Of a stretch of 64,000 nt of DNA, positions 51,809 through 59,897 are shown in pieces. The number at the start of each line of letters is the position of its first letter. Within the stretch, counting starts at the first letter, position 1. The notes under the pieces are model-generated. The model saw only the letters and a program-made list of their open reading frames with translations, did no database searches and was not told the DNA's origin. This DNA is from Deltaproteobacteria bacterium. Lineage in GTDB: Bacteria; Myxococcota_A; Polyangia; GCA-2747355. Location: positions 124,001 to 188,000 of the forward strand of contig JACKDQ010000010.1 of the NCBI GenBank assembly GCA_020633415.1, in the 5' to 3' direction. Both the position numbers and the translations under genes were made by a program.

Positions 51809-52681
51809 ATGCGAAGGATCTCGCTGCTTGTTGTCGCGCTTTCCCTCTGGGCCGGTTGTCGGCGGTCGCCTGTCCAGAGCCGCGATGCTGATCAGCGCGG
51901 ACCGGCGCTGAGCGGCGATCGCTGCCAGGCCGGGCGATTTGTCGCCAAGCTCAAGGCCACCGACGGTGTCACGCTCGCGGGCGACTTTTACGCGACTGGC
52001 AAACGGCAGCGCTCGGCGGTAATCCTTTTGCACGACTTGCCGGGGCGGCTCGATCGGCGCGCATTCGCGCTGACGTTTATCGAGATGCTGCGCGAAAAGG
52101 GGCTCAACGTGCTCAGCCTCGATCGACGTGGCTCTGGACAGAGCGCTGGGCAAGCCAAAGATGCGTCAAAGGGGCCGCGCGGAAAACTCGATGTGGTCGC
52201 AGCCTACGAGTATCTCGTAGGCCACGATTGTCAAATCGACGGGCGACAGATCGCGCTGGTCGCCGCCGGCGACGGGACCGCTAGCGCGCTGGACTACACC
52301 GTGCTCGCCAAAACTTCTCCCAAGTATGAGTGGCCGCGGGCGCTGGTGCTGATCAGCGCTGGCGCAGCGACCGAGCAGCAGCACCGCATCGACGACCATC
52401 GTGACCTGCTCGAGTCGATTCCGCTGCTGTTTGTCTACGGCGAACGCGACGCGACTTGGCCGCTGGGCTTGCGCGCAGATGCTCCGAGCGACTGGCAGTT
52501 TGCGAGCTTTGCCGAGCGTCTGGCTGGGACGCGGTTGCTCAGCGCACAGCGACGGGTGCAGACGACGATTGGCGATTTCCTCTGGCGGGCGATCGGTCCA
52601 CAGCAGCCGATGTCGGCAAAGCAGCTTCGGCCGTGGTCTGGGCGCGGGCCTCGGCCTCGGCCGAACAGGCCGCCGAACTAG
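51809..52681 (+). CDS. Alpha/beta hydrolase-like lipoprotein lacking the nucleophile serine
   Basis: This is a 290-residue lipoprotein with lipobox LWAGC (Cys17). The body has the alpha/beta hydrolase topology: VTLAGDFYATG, AVILLHDLPGRLDRR, VLSLDRRGSGQS, then ALVAAGDGTAS where the nucleophile elbow GxSxG should lie. The central residue is Asp, not Ser, so ordinary esterase chemistry is unlikely. PLLFVYGERDATWP supplies the acid strand. The last 30 residues are Arg/Pro-rich low complexity and may stem from a frame change. It is separated from the permease by 100 bp on the other strand. Confidence 0.7.
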   Translation: MRRISLLVVALSLWAGCRRSPVQSRDADQRGPALSGDRCQAGRFVAKLKATDGVTLAGDFYATGKRQRSAVILLHDLPGRLDRRAFALTFIEMLREKGLNVLSLDRRGSGQSAGQAKDASKGPRGKLDVVAAYEYLVGHDCQIDGRQIALVAAGDGTASALDYTVLAKTSPKYEWPRALVLISAGAATEQQHRIDDHRDLLESIPLLFVYGERDATWPLGLRADAPSDWQFASFAERLAGTRLLSAQRRVQTTIGDFLWRAIGPQQPMSAKQLRPWSGRGPRPRPNRPPN

Positions 52682-52726
52682 CAGCGGCGGTCACGAGGCC
52701 AGCTGAACTGAGCGATGGGATGAGCG

Positions 52727-53146
52727 ATGCAGAAAGTGGACGAGCAAACGATCGTAGCCGTGATGGAGCGTGTCTCCTCACAGATGAACGACGCGCAGTT
52801 CGTTACCGACCAAGTCAATCTGGTGCGCGACTGGCAGCCGCAAATCACCCAGTATGTGATCGGCTGTCGCGGTACGCTCTCCGCCGAAGCGCTGGTCTCC
52901 GTGTTGTTTCTGCTGTCGGTCGTCTATCAGGCGATCGTCGAGGCCGATGGCGGACGGAAGCGTCGTCAGGTCACCTATGCCGAGCTCGACGCGGCGGCCA
53001 ACAGCGTGCCGAATCTTGAAGCGCTGGCCAAGACCGAGCCCGATCTGGCCAACTATATCTTCAGCAACATCGAGCCCGACTACCCCGCCGATCTCTCAGC
53101 GGCCCTCGCTCATGCTGCCCGGGCCTTGCTCGACGGCGCGCGTTAG
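52727..53146 (+). CDS. Small cytoplasmic protein of unknown function
   Basis: This 139-residue protein begins at ATG 52727 and has no signal peptide. It is predicted mostly helical: MNDAQFVTDQVNLVRDWQP, TLSAEALVSVLFLLSVVYQAIV (hydrophobic, possibly a buried or membrane-associated helix), a Lys/Arg loop, then an acidic helix LEALAKTEPDLANYIFSNIEP. I recognise no family. It lies 45 bp after the hydrolase-like gene on the same strand and may be co-transcribed. An imperfect palindrome starts 14 bp past the stop. Confidence 0.65.
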   Translation: MQKVDEQTIVAVMERVSSQMNDAQFVTDQVNLVRDWQPQITQYVIGCRGTLSAEALVSVLFLLSVVYQAIVEADGGRKRRQVTYAELDAAANSVPNLEALAKTEPDLANYIFSNIEPDYPADLSAALAHAARALLDGAR

Positions 53147-53159
53147 ATTCGCTCGCTAT

Positions 53160-53279
53160 GGGGACCGAGCAGATGCTCCGTGCCTCGGGGACTCCAAGTG
53201 AGCGATAGTGGGCGGCCCCTTGCTGGCTTGCGCGGTCCCTGGCGAGCGTCTTGAGGCACAGCGTATGCGCTCGGTCCCC
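53160..53279. repeat. Imperfect GGGGAC-headed palindrome between convergent genes
   Basis: Left arm 53160-53186 and right arm 53253-53279 (27 nt each) are inverted copies with the first 11 (GGGGACCGAGC) and last 7 bases matching perfectly and mismatches in the middle; the loop is 66 bp. The GGGGAC ends are outermost, as at 29840-29914. It is probably another REP-type pair and may also serve as a bidirectional terminator. Confidence 0.6.
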
Positions 53280-53313
53280 CAAAGAAGCGAGTCGAGTCTG
53301 AGCCGCGTTACCG

Positions 53314-54486
53314 CTACGTCAGATCGCAGAACGCCTTCTGCAACAGCTTGTCGTCGATCGCCGTGCTGACCAGCGCTTCAGCGATCCGCTGCGCGGCGTG
53401 GCCGTCGCCGTAAGGGTGTTGGAAGTCGCGCCAGCGCTCGGCGAACGCAGCTGAGGTCGCCTGCTCGATCGCCTCGACGATCGCTTGCCGATCGTCAGCG
53501 ACGTCGATAATGCCCGCGTGTCGCAGCCGGCCCTGTTGGCGAATGCCGACGTTGACGACGGGCAGCCGAAATAGCCCCGCTTCGACGATTCCGCTCGACG
53601 AGTTTCCGACCATCGCCGCCGCGTAGTTCATTGCCGCAAAGTAGCGGCGGGTGCCCATGTTCTCGACGAAGTGCCAAGCTGGGTTGGCCCTGCAGGCCAC
53701 TTCGATCGCTTGGCGCGCGTCGCGTCCGGCGGTGTCGGCGTTGGGAGCGGTAAAGATCACCGGCAGATCCGCGTCGCTGAGCGCGCCGATCAGCGCTGTC
53801 AGCTGCTGGTCGAGCTGTGCGGTCGCGCGAGTCGTCGGATGAAACGTCGCCAGCAAAAAGCGCTCGGGTAAAGCAAAGCCAAGTTCGTTAGCGAGCTGCT
53901 CCCGGCTGATGATCGTCTCACGCGTCACGCAATCGACCGATAGCGCTCCGCAGTTGATCACGCGCTCGGCGGCCTCGCCCATTTGCCTAACCCGCTGGCC
54001 GTAGCTCGCTGTGCTGACGAAGTGCAGGTGCGCGAGCTTGGTCATTGCGTGGCGCAGCGCGTCGTCGAAGGCACCGATCGTCAGTTCACCGCCGTGGATG
54101 TGGCCAAGCGGCAGGTTGAACGGCAGCGCCGCCAATGCCGCGGCGAACATCTCGTAGCGATCGCCGAGCACGATTAGCCAATCGAGTTCGACCGCCGCCA
54201 ACGCCTGAGCAAAGCCCGCAACCGCCTCACCGGTGGCGCAGGCGATGTCGAGCGCTCGGTCGCCGTTAAGCGCGATCGGCACCCGCGCGGCGATCGGTCG
54301 GCGATCAGCTTCGATCTGCTCGACAAACAGGCCGTCCTCGGCGCGCAAATGCATCCCCGCAACGATTAGCTTCAGCTCAAGCTCGGGTCGCGCGTCGATC
54401 GCTTCGAGCAGCGGCCGATAGATGCCGTAGTCAGAGCGTGCAACGGTAACAACCCCGACTTGCCGCGGGCGGTCGCCTATCTTCAT
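53314..54486 (-). CDS. neuC: UDP-N-acetylglucosamine 2-epimerase (hydrolysing), NeuC type
   Basis: This 390-residue GT-B-like enzyme converts UDP-GlcNAc or a related sugar to free ManNAc-type sugar plus UDP, a first step to sialic acid-like sugars. Motifs are VVTVARSDYGIYRPLL, VLGDRYEMFAAALAA, HIHGGELTIGAFDDALRHA and TKLAHLHF, then GNSSSGIVEAG at the UDP site. Length is normal for NeuC. The partners neuB and neuA are not in this window, so the gene may serve a glycan locus elsewhere. The start codon overlaps the upstream region of the histidine kinase gene on the other strand (divergent). Confidence 0.9.
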   Translation of the reverse strand: MKIGDRPRQVGVVTVARSDYGIYRPLLEAIDARPELELKLIVAGMHLRAEDGLFVEQIEADRRPIAARVPIALNGDRALDIACATGEAVAGFAQALAAVELDWLIVLGDRYEMFAAALAALPFNLPLGHIHGGELTIGAFDDALRHAMTKLAHLHFVSTASYGQRVRQMGEAAERVINCGALSVDCVTRETIISREQLANELGFALPERFLLATFHPTTRATAQLDQQLTALIGALSDADLPVIFTAPNADTAGRDARQAIEVACRANPAWHFVENMGTRRYFAAMNYAAAMVGNSSSGIVEAGLFRLPVVNVGIRQQGRLRHAGIIDVADDRQAIVEAIEQATSAAFAERWRDFQHPYGDGHAAQRIAEALVSTAIDDKLLQKAFCDLT

Positions 54487-54627
54487 CGGATTTCCATCGC
54501 TTATCTCGACTATAGCACTAGCGGGCTGCCGAAAGCCGCCTCGGCTGCTTTTCGCGCTGCCGCCGTGGTGTCACCGCGCTCGGCAAAAAGCCCGGACATG
54601 CCGTTTCAGACGCGCTACCTTAGGGCG

Positions 54628-56511
54628 ATGGTTCAACCCCTCGCTGAGCTCGAAGCGCGTTTGGTCGCGGCACGTCAGGACCCGCAGGCGTCGATCGCAC
54701 TGGTCGACGCCTTGCTCGGGCTGGCTTGGGCGTTGCGTTTCACCGATGCCGAGCGCGCCAATCGGCTAGCGGGCGAGGCGCGAACCCTATCGATCGCGGC
54801 GGACTACCACCGTGGCCGGGCCAGCGCTGCTCGCACGATGGCGATGACCATCCAAAACATGGATCAGCTGCGCAGCATCTTTGAGCTCGCTCAAGAAGCG
54901 CGCGAGTACTTCGACAAGGCCGACGATCCGGCCGGCCGAGCCGCTGCGCGCGACTTTTTGTCCACGCTGCATGAGCACGTCGGCGATCTCTCGGGTGGAT
55001 TGAGTCTGGGGCTCGAAGCGTTGAGTATCGCCAAGGAGATCGACGACCCGGTGCGCCAAGGCTATGCGCTGAGCAGTGTCGGCGGCATTCTCGCGGCCTC
55101 GGGTCAATTGGAAAGCGCGGTCGAACACCTGCAGCAAGGGCTGGCGCTGTTCGAGCGGGTCGACGACCAAATGGGCATCAGCACGCTCTGCTCTCGGCTG
55201 GCCAGCGTGCTCAAAGACGCTGAACGCTACGAGGAGGCCCGTCGATACGCCGAGCGTTGCCGTGAGATTGCTGCTCGCTCGGCAGACGACTTCCTGCAGT
55301 GGAGTGCGCTGTCGGCGTTGGCGGAAATCGAGGACAAGCAAGGCAATCTTAAGCAGGCCGAGCGCATCTATCGGGCGGCGCTCGAGGTTCGCTGGTCCAA
55401 CGAGGCCGGGCGCAGCGTGATGGGAACGCGAACTCAGCTGGCCTTAGCGCGGTTACTGATCCGACGGGGCGCGCTAGACGAAGCCGAGACACAGCTCAAC
55501 GATGCGCTGCCGCGCCTGCAGCGATTGGCCGTTTCGATCCTCAGCGAAGCAGGAATACACGACGCATTGGCCGACCTCTACGAGCGCCAGGCGCGACCGG
55601 AAAAAGCACTTGAGCATCTGCGCCAAGCAGAGGCACTGCGTGAACGCATCGCGCGGCGCGACGCGAAGAACAAGCTCGAGCAGGTCGAAGTCCGTGCGGC
55701 GATGGAGTCCGCAAAAAAAGAGGCCGAGCTCCAGCGGCTGCGCTACAGCGAGTTGCATCGGATGCAATCCAAGCTGGTCGAGGCCGAGAAGATGGCGCTG
55801 CTTGGCCAGCTCGCTGCAGGGATGGCCCACGAACTGAATTCGCCCCTCGGCGCGTTGCGCAGCAGTGCTGAGTTGGCGAGCCGGGCCGCGCGACGTCTAC
55901 TCGAGCTGATCGACAGCCACGATTTGGGTGATGCGCAGACGGCAAAGCTCGCCGAGATGTTGCGCTCTTCGCAGCAGACCACCGATAGTGCGCTGACGCG
56001 CATCGCCGCCGTCGCGAAGAACCTCCAGCGTTTTAGTCAACTCGATCATCCAGCCTCTCGACGGTTTGATGTGTGTGATGGGTTGGCTGCTGCGCTCGAT
56101 CTTGTCGCGCTTTCGATTCCCCAGACCGTCGAACTCAAGCGCGAACTAAAGCCCGTGCCGCTAATCGATGGTTGGCCGCGCGAATTGCATCACGCCTTTC
56201 TCACCGTGCTGCAAAATGCGATTCAGGCGATCGAGCGACAAGGCAGCGTGGTCGCCCTGACCGAGCTCGAGCAGGATCATGTGGTCGTGACGATTCGCGA
56301 CAATGGTCGCGGCATGAGCGAAAGACAGGTCGCACAGCTGTTCGATGTCAGCCTGTCGGATGACCGATCGCGCACCGAAATGCGTTTCGGTTTGGCCGCC
56401 GCCTACGCAACCGTCGACAAACACGGCGGCAGGATTGACGTTCAGAGCGCCCTCGGTGAGGGTACGACGGTGCGATTCTTTCTGCCCGTGGCCGCCGCGA
56501 GCAGCGCGTAA
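54628..56511 (+). CDS. Soluble TPR-containing histidine kinase
   Basis: This 627-residue protein has no transmembrane helix. Residues about 20-340 are TPR repeats (paired helices such as GYALSSVGGILAASGQLE and AERIYRAALEVRW). A coiled coil (about 345-385) leads to the dimerisation helix with phosphoacceptor His401 in GMAHELNSPLGAL. The HATPase domain has the N-box VLQNAIQAIE (near 527) and DNGRGMS (Asp558), then a G2 region near the end. ATG 54628 is a reasonable start; ATG 54598 is possible. No response regulator adjoins it. The TPR part probably senses a protein or peptide partner. Confidence 0.85.
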   Translation: MVQPLAELEARLVAARQDPQASIALVDALLGLAWALRFTDAERANRLAGEARTLSIAADYHRGRASAARTMAMTIQNMDQLRSIFELAQEAREYFDKADDPAGRAAARDFLSTLHEHVGDLSGGLSLGLEALSIAKEIDDPVRQGYALSSVGGILAASGQLESAVEHLQQGLALFERVDDQMGISTLCSRLASVLKDAERYEEARRYAERCREIAARSADDFLQWSALSALAEIEDKQGNLKQAERIYRAALEVRWSNEAGRSVMGTRTQLALARLLIRRGALDEAETQLNDALPRLQRLAVSILSEAGIHDALADLYERQARPEKALEHLRQAEALRERIARRDAKNKLEQVEVRAAMESAKKEAELQRLRYSELHRMQSKLVEAEKMALLGQLAAGMAHELNSPLGALRSSAELASRAARRLLELIDSHDLGDAQTAKLAEMLRSSQQTTDSALTRIAAVAKNLQRFSQLDHPASRRFDVCDGLAAALDLVALSIPQTVELKRELKPVPLIDGWPRELHHAFLTVLQNAIQAIERQGSVVALTELEQDHVVVTIRDNGRGMSERQVAQLFDVSLSDDRSRTEMRFGLAAAYATVDKHGGRIDVQSALGEGTTVRFFLPVAAASSA

Positions 56512-56529
56512 CCATACGATATCGTTAAG

Positions 56530-56536
56530 TACAGTG
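56530..56536 (+). promoter_or_regulatory. Candidate -10 element of the ECF operon
   Basis: TACAGTG lies 49 bp upstream of the first gene of the sigma-factor operon. Similar TACARTG motifs occur upstream of murE and the porin gene. No clear -35 is visible. Confidence 0.25.
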
Positions 56537-56584
56537 ATAAAGCCGTTGCGGCGATCGCCAGCGCTGCCCTAAAAAGGCGCGGTG

Positions 56585-57442
56585 ATGGTTTGGTGGTCAA
56601 GGCAGGGGGCGCTGTTTTGCGTCGCGGTCGCTTGGCTTGGCCTCAGCGCTGCGCGTGCGGCGCCGGCTGAGCGAAGTGTCCGGCCGTGCCCGACCATCGA
56701 ACAGTGGCGCGGTGCGCTCGGCGAAGTTGCCTTGCCTTCAGGTTGGCGTGTGGCGCTCGCGGGGCTGCCCGATGCGGCGCGCGTGCGTCTACTCGATCCC
56801 AAACAGCGCGTTGTTGTCGAACGGCGGTTTGCTGGTAGCGATTGTCAAGCACGCGCGCAGGCGGCGGCGATCGTCGTCGAGAACCAGTTTCTGCCGCTGA
56901 TCTATCGCGTCACGCGCCGTCGGGCGATCGCCTGGGAACTCTCTGTCGCCGGTGGATTGGTCGGCCTGCCGGCAGCTCCGTTGATCGAGACCGTGTTCGC
57001 CGCTCGGTTGGCAGAACATTGGCTGCTCGCCGTGCATTTGGCGATCGCGCCGCGCCAGACGCTTTACGGTGTGCGCGAGCGTGTCGACTTGCTGCGCTGG
57101 CAGTCGGCGCTCAGCGCGGGGTATCGCTGGAGCGCCGGACGCTGGTCGTTGGAAACCACGTTGCTCGCCGGACTGGAATGGCGTCGCGTCCACGGTCGCG
57201 AGTTGATCGATGCCGACGTGCGCTGGTTGGCCCGTCCGATGCTGCGACCGACCACGGGATTGTTGTTACGCCTAGGCCCGCGCTTTTTACTGAATCTGGC
57301 ACTAGGGGCCAATATTTTCCCGCTGATCGACCGCTATCGGACCGTGGATGGTCAGCCGATCGTTGAGACGCCCTATGCGGAATTTGTTGCTCTTTTCGGT
57401 GGGATATATAGCTTTGGCCCGTCGTCTGGGGATTTGCAGTGA
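56585..57442 (+). CDS. Exported protein in an ECF sigma operon, probably outer-membrane beta-barrel
   Basis: This is a 285-residue protein. ATG 56585 (GTG 56582 is possible) begins a signal peptide that ends near AARA-AP (about 25). Residues 26-105 form a small domain with two cysteines (CPTIEQWRGALGE... SDCQARAQAAAIVVEN). From about 110 on, alternating Arg/Trp-rich strands (AIAWELSVAGGLVGLP, WQSALSAGYRWSAGRWSLETTLLAGLEW, LLLRLGPRFLLNLALG) suggest an outer-membrane barrel. The last codon overlaps the sigma factor start (GTGA), so all three genes of the operon are coupled. It is possibly the effector or the signal input. Confidence 0.7.
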   Translation: MVWWSRQGALFCVAVAWLGLSAARAAPAERSVRPCPTIEQWRGALGEVALPSGWRVALAGLPDAARVRLLDPKQRVVVERRFAGSDCQARAQAAAIVVENQFLPLIYRVTRRRAIAWELSVAGGLVGLPAAPLIETVFAARLAEHWLLAVHLAIAPRQTLYGVRERVDLLRWQSALSAGYRWSAGRWSLETTLLAGLEWRRVHGRELIDADVRWLARPMLRPTTGLLLRLGPRFLLNLALGANIFPLIDRYRTVDGQPIVETPYAEFVALFGGIYSFGPSSGDLQ

Positions 57443-58047
57443 TCGATCGTCAAGGTTCGCGACACTTGTCGATCGTGATGAGCGAATCCGTCACTCGCCC
57501 AATGGGCGTCTGGTCCCGGCTGTCGGCCGCCGAGCGCGCCCAGGCTTGGGGTGCGCTTTACCAGGCCCATTTTGATGCGATCTATCGCTTGGTGATCAGT
57601 CTCGGCGTCGACGACGCCGATGTCGAAGAGATCGTTCAACGGGTGTTTGTTATCGCCGACCGGCGATTAATGCGCGCGACGATCGACAGTCCGCGCGCCT
57701 GGCTACGTGGGATCGCGGTTCGTGTCGTTTGCCAATATCGCCGTTGGCACCGACTGCGTCGGGCCAAACGCTGGGTGGTCAAACAGACTACCCAGCCCGA
57801 TCCGCTGGCGACGCCCGAGGACTTGGTCGCCGATAGCCAGCGCGTGATCGAGGTTCGTCGGGTGCTCGGCACGCTTTCGACCAAGCTGCGCGATGTCTTG
57901 GTGCTGGTCGACATCGAGGGCTGCAGCCTGAGCGATGCGGCGCAGCTTTTGGGTGTGCCGGTCAACACCGTGCGCTCTCGTCGACGTTTGGCGCGTGAAG
58001 CGTTCGTTCGAGCCTGGTCGCGCTCCGACGCGGGAGGTGCACTGTGA
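57439..58047 (+). CDS. ECF-type RNA polymerase sigma factor
   Basis: This is a 202-residue sigma factor. Region 2 (about 38-105) shows YQAHFDAIYRLVISLGVDDADVEEIVQRVFV and a Trp-Leu-Arg-Gly segment; region 4 (about 140-195) shows LRDVLVLVDIEGCSLSDAAQLLGVPVNTVRSRRRLARE, the -35-binding helix-turn-helix. There is a normal linker and no extra domain. The GTG at 57439 overlaps the preceding stop; ATG 57478 is an alternative. It overlaps the next gene by 4 bp, which probably encodes its regulator. The target promoters are unknown. Confidence 0.92.
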   Translation: MIDRQGSRHLSIVMSESVTRPMGVWSRLSAAERAQAWGALYQAHFDAIYRLVISLGVDDADVEEIVQRVFVIADRRLMRATIDSPRAWLRGIAVRVVCQYRRWHRLRRAKRWVVKQTTQPDPLATPEDLVADSQRVIEVRRVLGTLSTKLRDVLVLVDIEGCSLSDAAQLLGVPVNTVRSRRRLAREAFVRAWSRSDAGGAL

Positions 58048-59096
58048 CACAACGTCCGATCCCTCCAACCGATCTCGGTCAGCTGCTTGAGCCGCTGCGC
58101 GAGCTGCGCGCGTCCGATGCGATCAAGCAACGCGTGCGTCGTCAGGCACTCAAGCAGATTCGACGCCCGCGACGAAGCCTGCTGCGCTGGCTATTTGCAC
58201 TGGTCCCGACGGTGGCCGTGGCGGGCACTTTGGTCGTTAGATCCCACAACGCCGAGCGCCGGAACGCCGTCCAAGCTAGCCAAGCCCGCAGCTTTTCACC
58301 GTCGTTCGTGCCCAGTGTGCAGCGGGTGCAGCCCAAGGCGCCAGCAGTAGCAGCAGGCGGACCCTTGGGCAAAGATGGTCCGACGGATCCCAGCAGGCCA
58401 GTTCGCAGCAGTGCAGCTGGCAATTCGGCGGGGCACAATCTGGTGGATCTGCACGCCGCCGATCGCCACATCGCCGACCGTCACATCGATGGCGCAGCGA
58501 CGATTCGACGGCTGGCCGCTCGGCGAGCTGCTCGCGGTCGTCGGCATCTGCTGGGTTCGCCAGCCACGCCGCGTGTTGACCGGTCGCCGCGCCCCACGGA
58601 CGCCGTTGATTCAGCGGCGAAACCCGCCGCCCTGGCCCACGCTGCGGCGCGCGGGCCCAGCGCAAAGCCCGTTGTTACTGCGCCACCGGCTGACCCGTCG
58701 AAAGGTGCCGCTGCGCGCGATCGCCCCTTGGCTGCTCAAGCGGCGCCAGCAGCTGTCGATGCGCCTGTTTCACCGCCGCCGATCGCGCGCTCGGTCTCAC
58801 GACTCACCCAGCAAGTCGCGGCCTACCGCCGAGCACGGGCGCTTCGCGGCGATGACGATCGCCGCGCCTTGCAGCTCTATCAGGCCTGGTTGGCGCGCTG
58901 GCCAAAGGGTGCTTTGGCTCACGAGACCCGCTTGCAGCTGATCGACACACTCTTGGCGCTCAAGGCTGAGCGCGCGTTGCTCTGCAGCGCGCTGAGCGAT
59001 TTTGACCGCCACCATCCGCGTAGCCCACGAGCCGAAGATCTGCGTGCACTTGCCCAGCGTCTCGCCTGCCCAGTCGCCGCCGCGAAAAAAGAGTGA
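58044..59096 (+). CDS. Membrane protein coupled to the ECF sigma factor, putative anti-sigma with C-terminal TPR-like region
   Basis: This is a 350-residue protein. GTG 58044 overlaps the sigma stop (GTGA). A basic N-terminus (1-48) is followed by one hydrophobic helix (about 49-68), so the rest is periplasmic. Residues about 75-245 are low-complexity Ala/Pro/Arg with a His-rich patch (DLHAADRHIADRHIDGAA). The last 100 residues are helical and TPR/YbgF-like (ALQLYQAWLARWPKG, ALLCSALSDFDRHHP). The position suggests an anti-sigma role, but no zinc HxxxCxxC motif is present, so the mechanism is open. Confidence 0.7.
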   Translation: MTQRPIPPTDLGQLLEPLRELRASDAIKQRVRRQALKQIRRPRRSLLRWLFALVPTVAVAGTLVVRSHNAERRNAVQASQARSFSPSFVPSVQRVQPKAPAVAAGGPLGKDGPTDPSRPVRSSAAGNSAGHNLVDLHAADRHIADRHIDGAATIRRLAARRAARGRRHLLGSPATPRVDRSPRPTDAVDSAAKPAALAHAAARGPSAKPVVTAPPADPSKGAAARDRPLAAQAAPAAVDAPVSPPPIARSVSRLTQQVAAYRRARALRGDDDRRALQLYQAWLARWPKGALAHETRLQLIDTLLALKAERALLCSALSDFDRHHPRSPRAEDLRALAQRLACPVAAAKKE

Positions 59097-59139
59097 TCGC
59101 TTCGCCGCTCTCGCGCCACTTGGATCGCAGGAGGAACTC

Positions 59140-59796
59140 ATGCTTCTACAGACTCTATCGCGCGGCGCGCTGCTGATCGCAGCTGCAAGCCTTCTCACCT
59201 CTAGTGGATGTGGCACAGACGTCGGTCTCGGCAAGCGCGCCGATGCTGGCACCAAAGCCGACGGAACCGTGGTCGCCGACGGCAGTCCGATTGTTTCCGA
59301 CAGCCGGACGCTTCCTGACGCTTCCGCTCCTGCCGACCTGCTGATCGTCCGAGACATGAGCACGCCAGCCGATGGCTGCATTGGTGCCCCTCCCTGCAAC
59401 TGGTGCGGCGGAACGCCGTTCACCGATTCGAAGGGTTGCATCGTCGGCTACTCTTGTCTCAACGGCCAAGACGCCTGCAAGACCCAGCCGTGTGGAACGG
59501 GTGGGTCGCTGGTTCCAAGTGGTTGCGGCAACGACGAGACGTGTATCGACAAGCTGTGTTGGAAGAAGCAGGGCAGTACGTTTCCCTGCGGCAACAATCA
59601 GTGCGCGGCTCAGCAGCAGTACTGTCACGAGGACCGCACAAACGGCGCGCCGACCCAGCAGAAGTGTGCGCCGATTCCCTCGGGCTGTCGCCATGCCGAG
59701 TGCGCTTGTCTGACCAAAGCGCTGGGCCTGACCTATCCGCCCTGTCGCTGCGGTGTAGACGCCTACGGCAACATCTTCTTGACCTGTCTGAACTAG
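59140..59796 (+). CDS. Cys-rich lipoprotein with Asp-rich stalk
   Basis: This 218-residue lipoprotein starts at ATG 59140 after GGAGGAACTC. The lipobox is SSGC (Cys24). Residues 30-85 are an Asp/Ala/Pro/Val stalk (ADAGTKADGTVVADGSPIV and similar). The rest carries about 20 cysteines in disulphide-type modules (CNWCGGTPF, CIDKLCWKK, CACLTK), with WCGG and CGxDxYGN motifs. It resembles secreted Cys-rich domains of Myxococcota without a known function. It lies 43 bp downstream of the ECF operon and might be part of it. Confidence 0.75.
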   Translation: MLLQTLSRGALLIAAASLLTSSGCGTDVGLGKRADAGTKADGTVVADGSPIVSDSRTLPDASAPADLLIVRDMSTPADGCIGAPPCNWCGGTPFTDSKGCIVGYSCLNGQDACKTQPCGTGGSLVPSGCGNDETCIDKLCWKKQGSTFPCGNNQCAAQQQYCHEDRTNGAPTQQKCAPIPSGCRHAECACLTKALGLTYPPCRCGVDAYGNIFLTCLN

Positions 59797-59897
59797 GATC
59801 GTGCCGCCGATCGGCGCGTGCAGCTCAGTAGCTTGCTCGCCGATCGTCTCGCGCAGCGGAGCGACTGTGCCCGCGTTGGCTGGGCGGGGTAAATGCC

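Noticed and set aside
52456..53019. Alternative frame after a possible frameshift in the hydrolase-like lipoprotein
   Set aside because: The Ala-rich frame looks protein-like for about 40 codons but would overlap the next gene by nearly 300 bp; not enough evidence for a frameshift.
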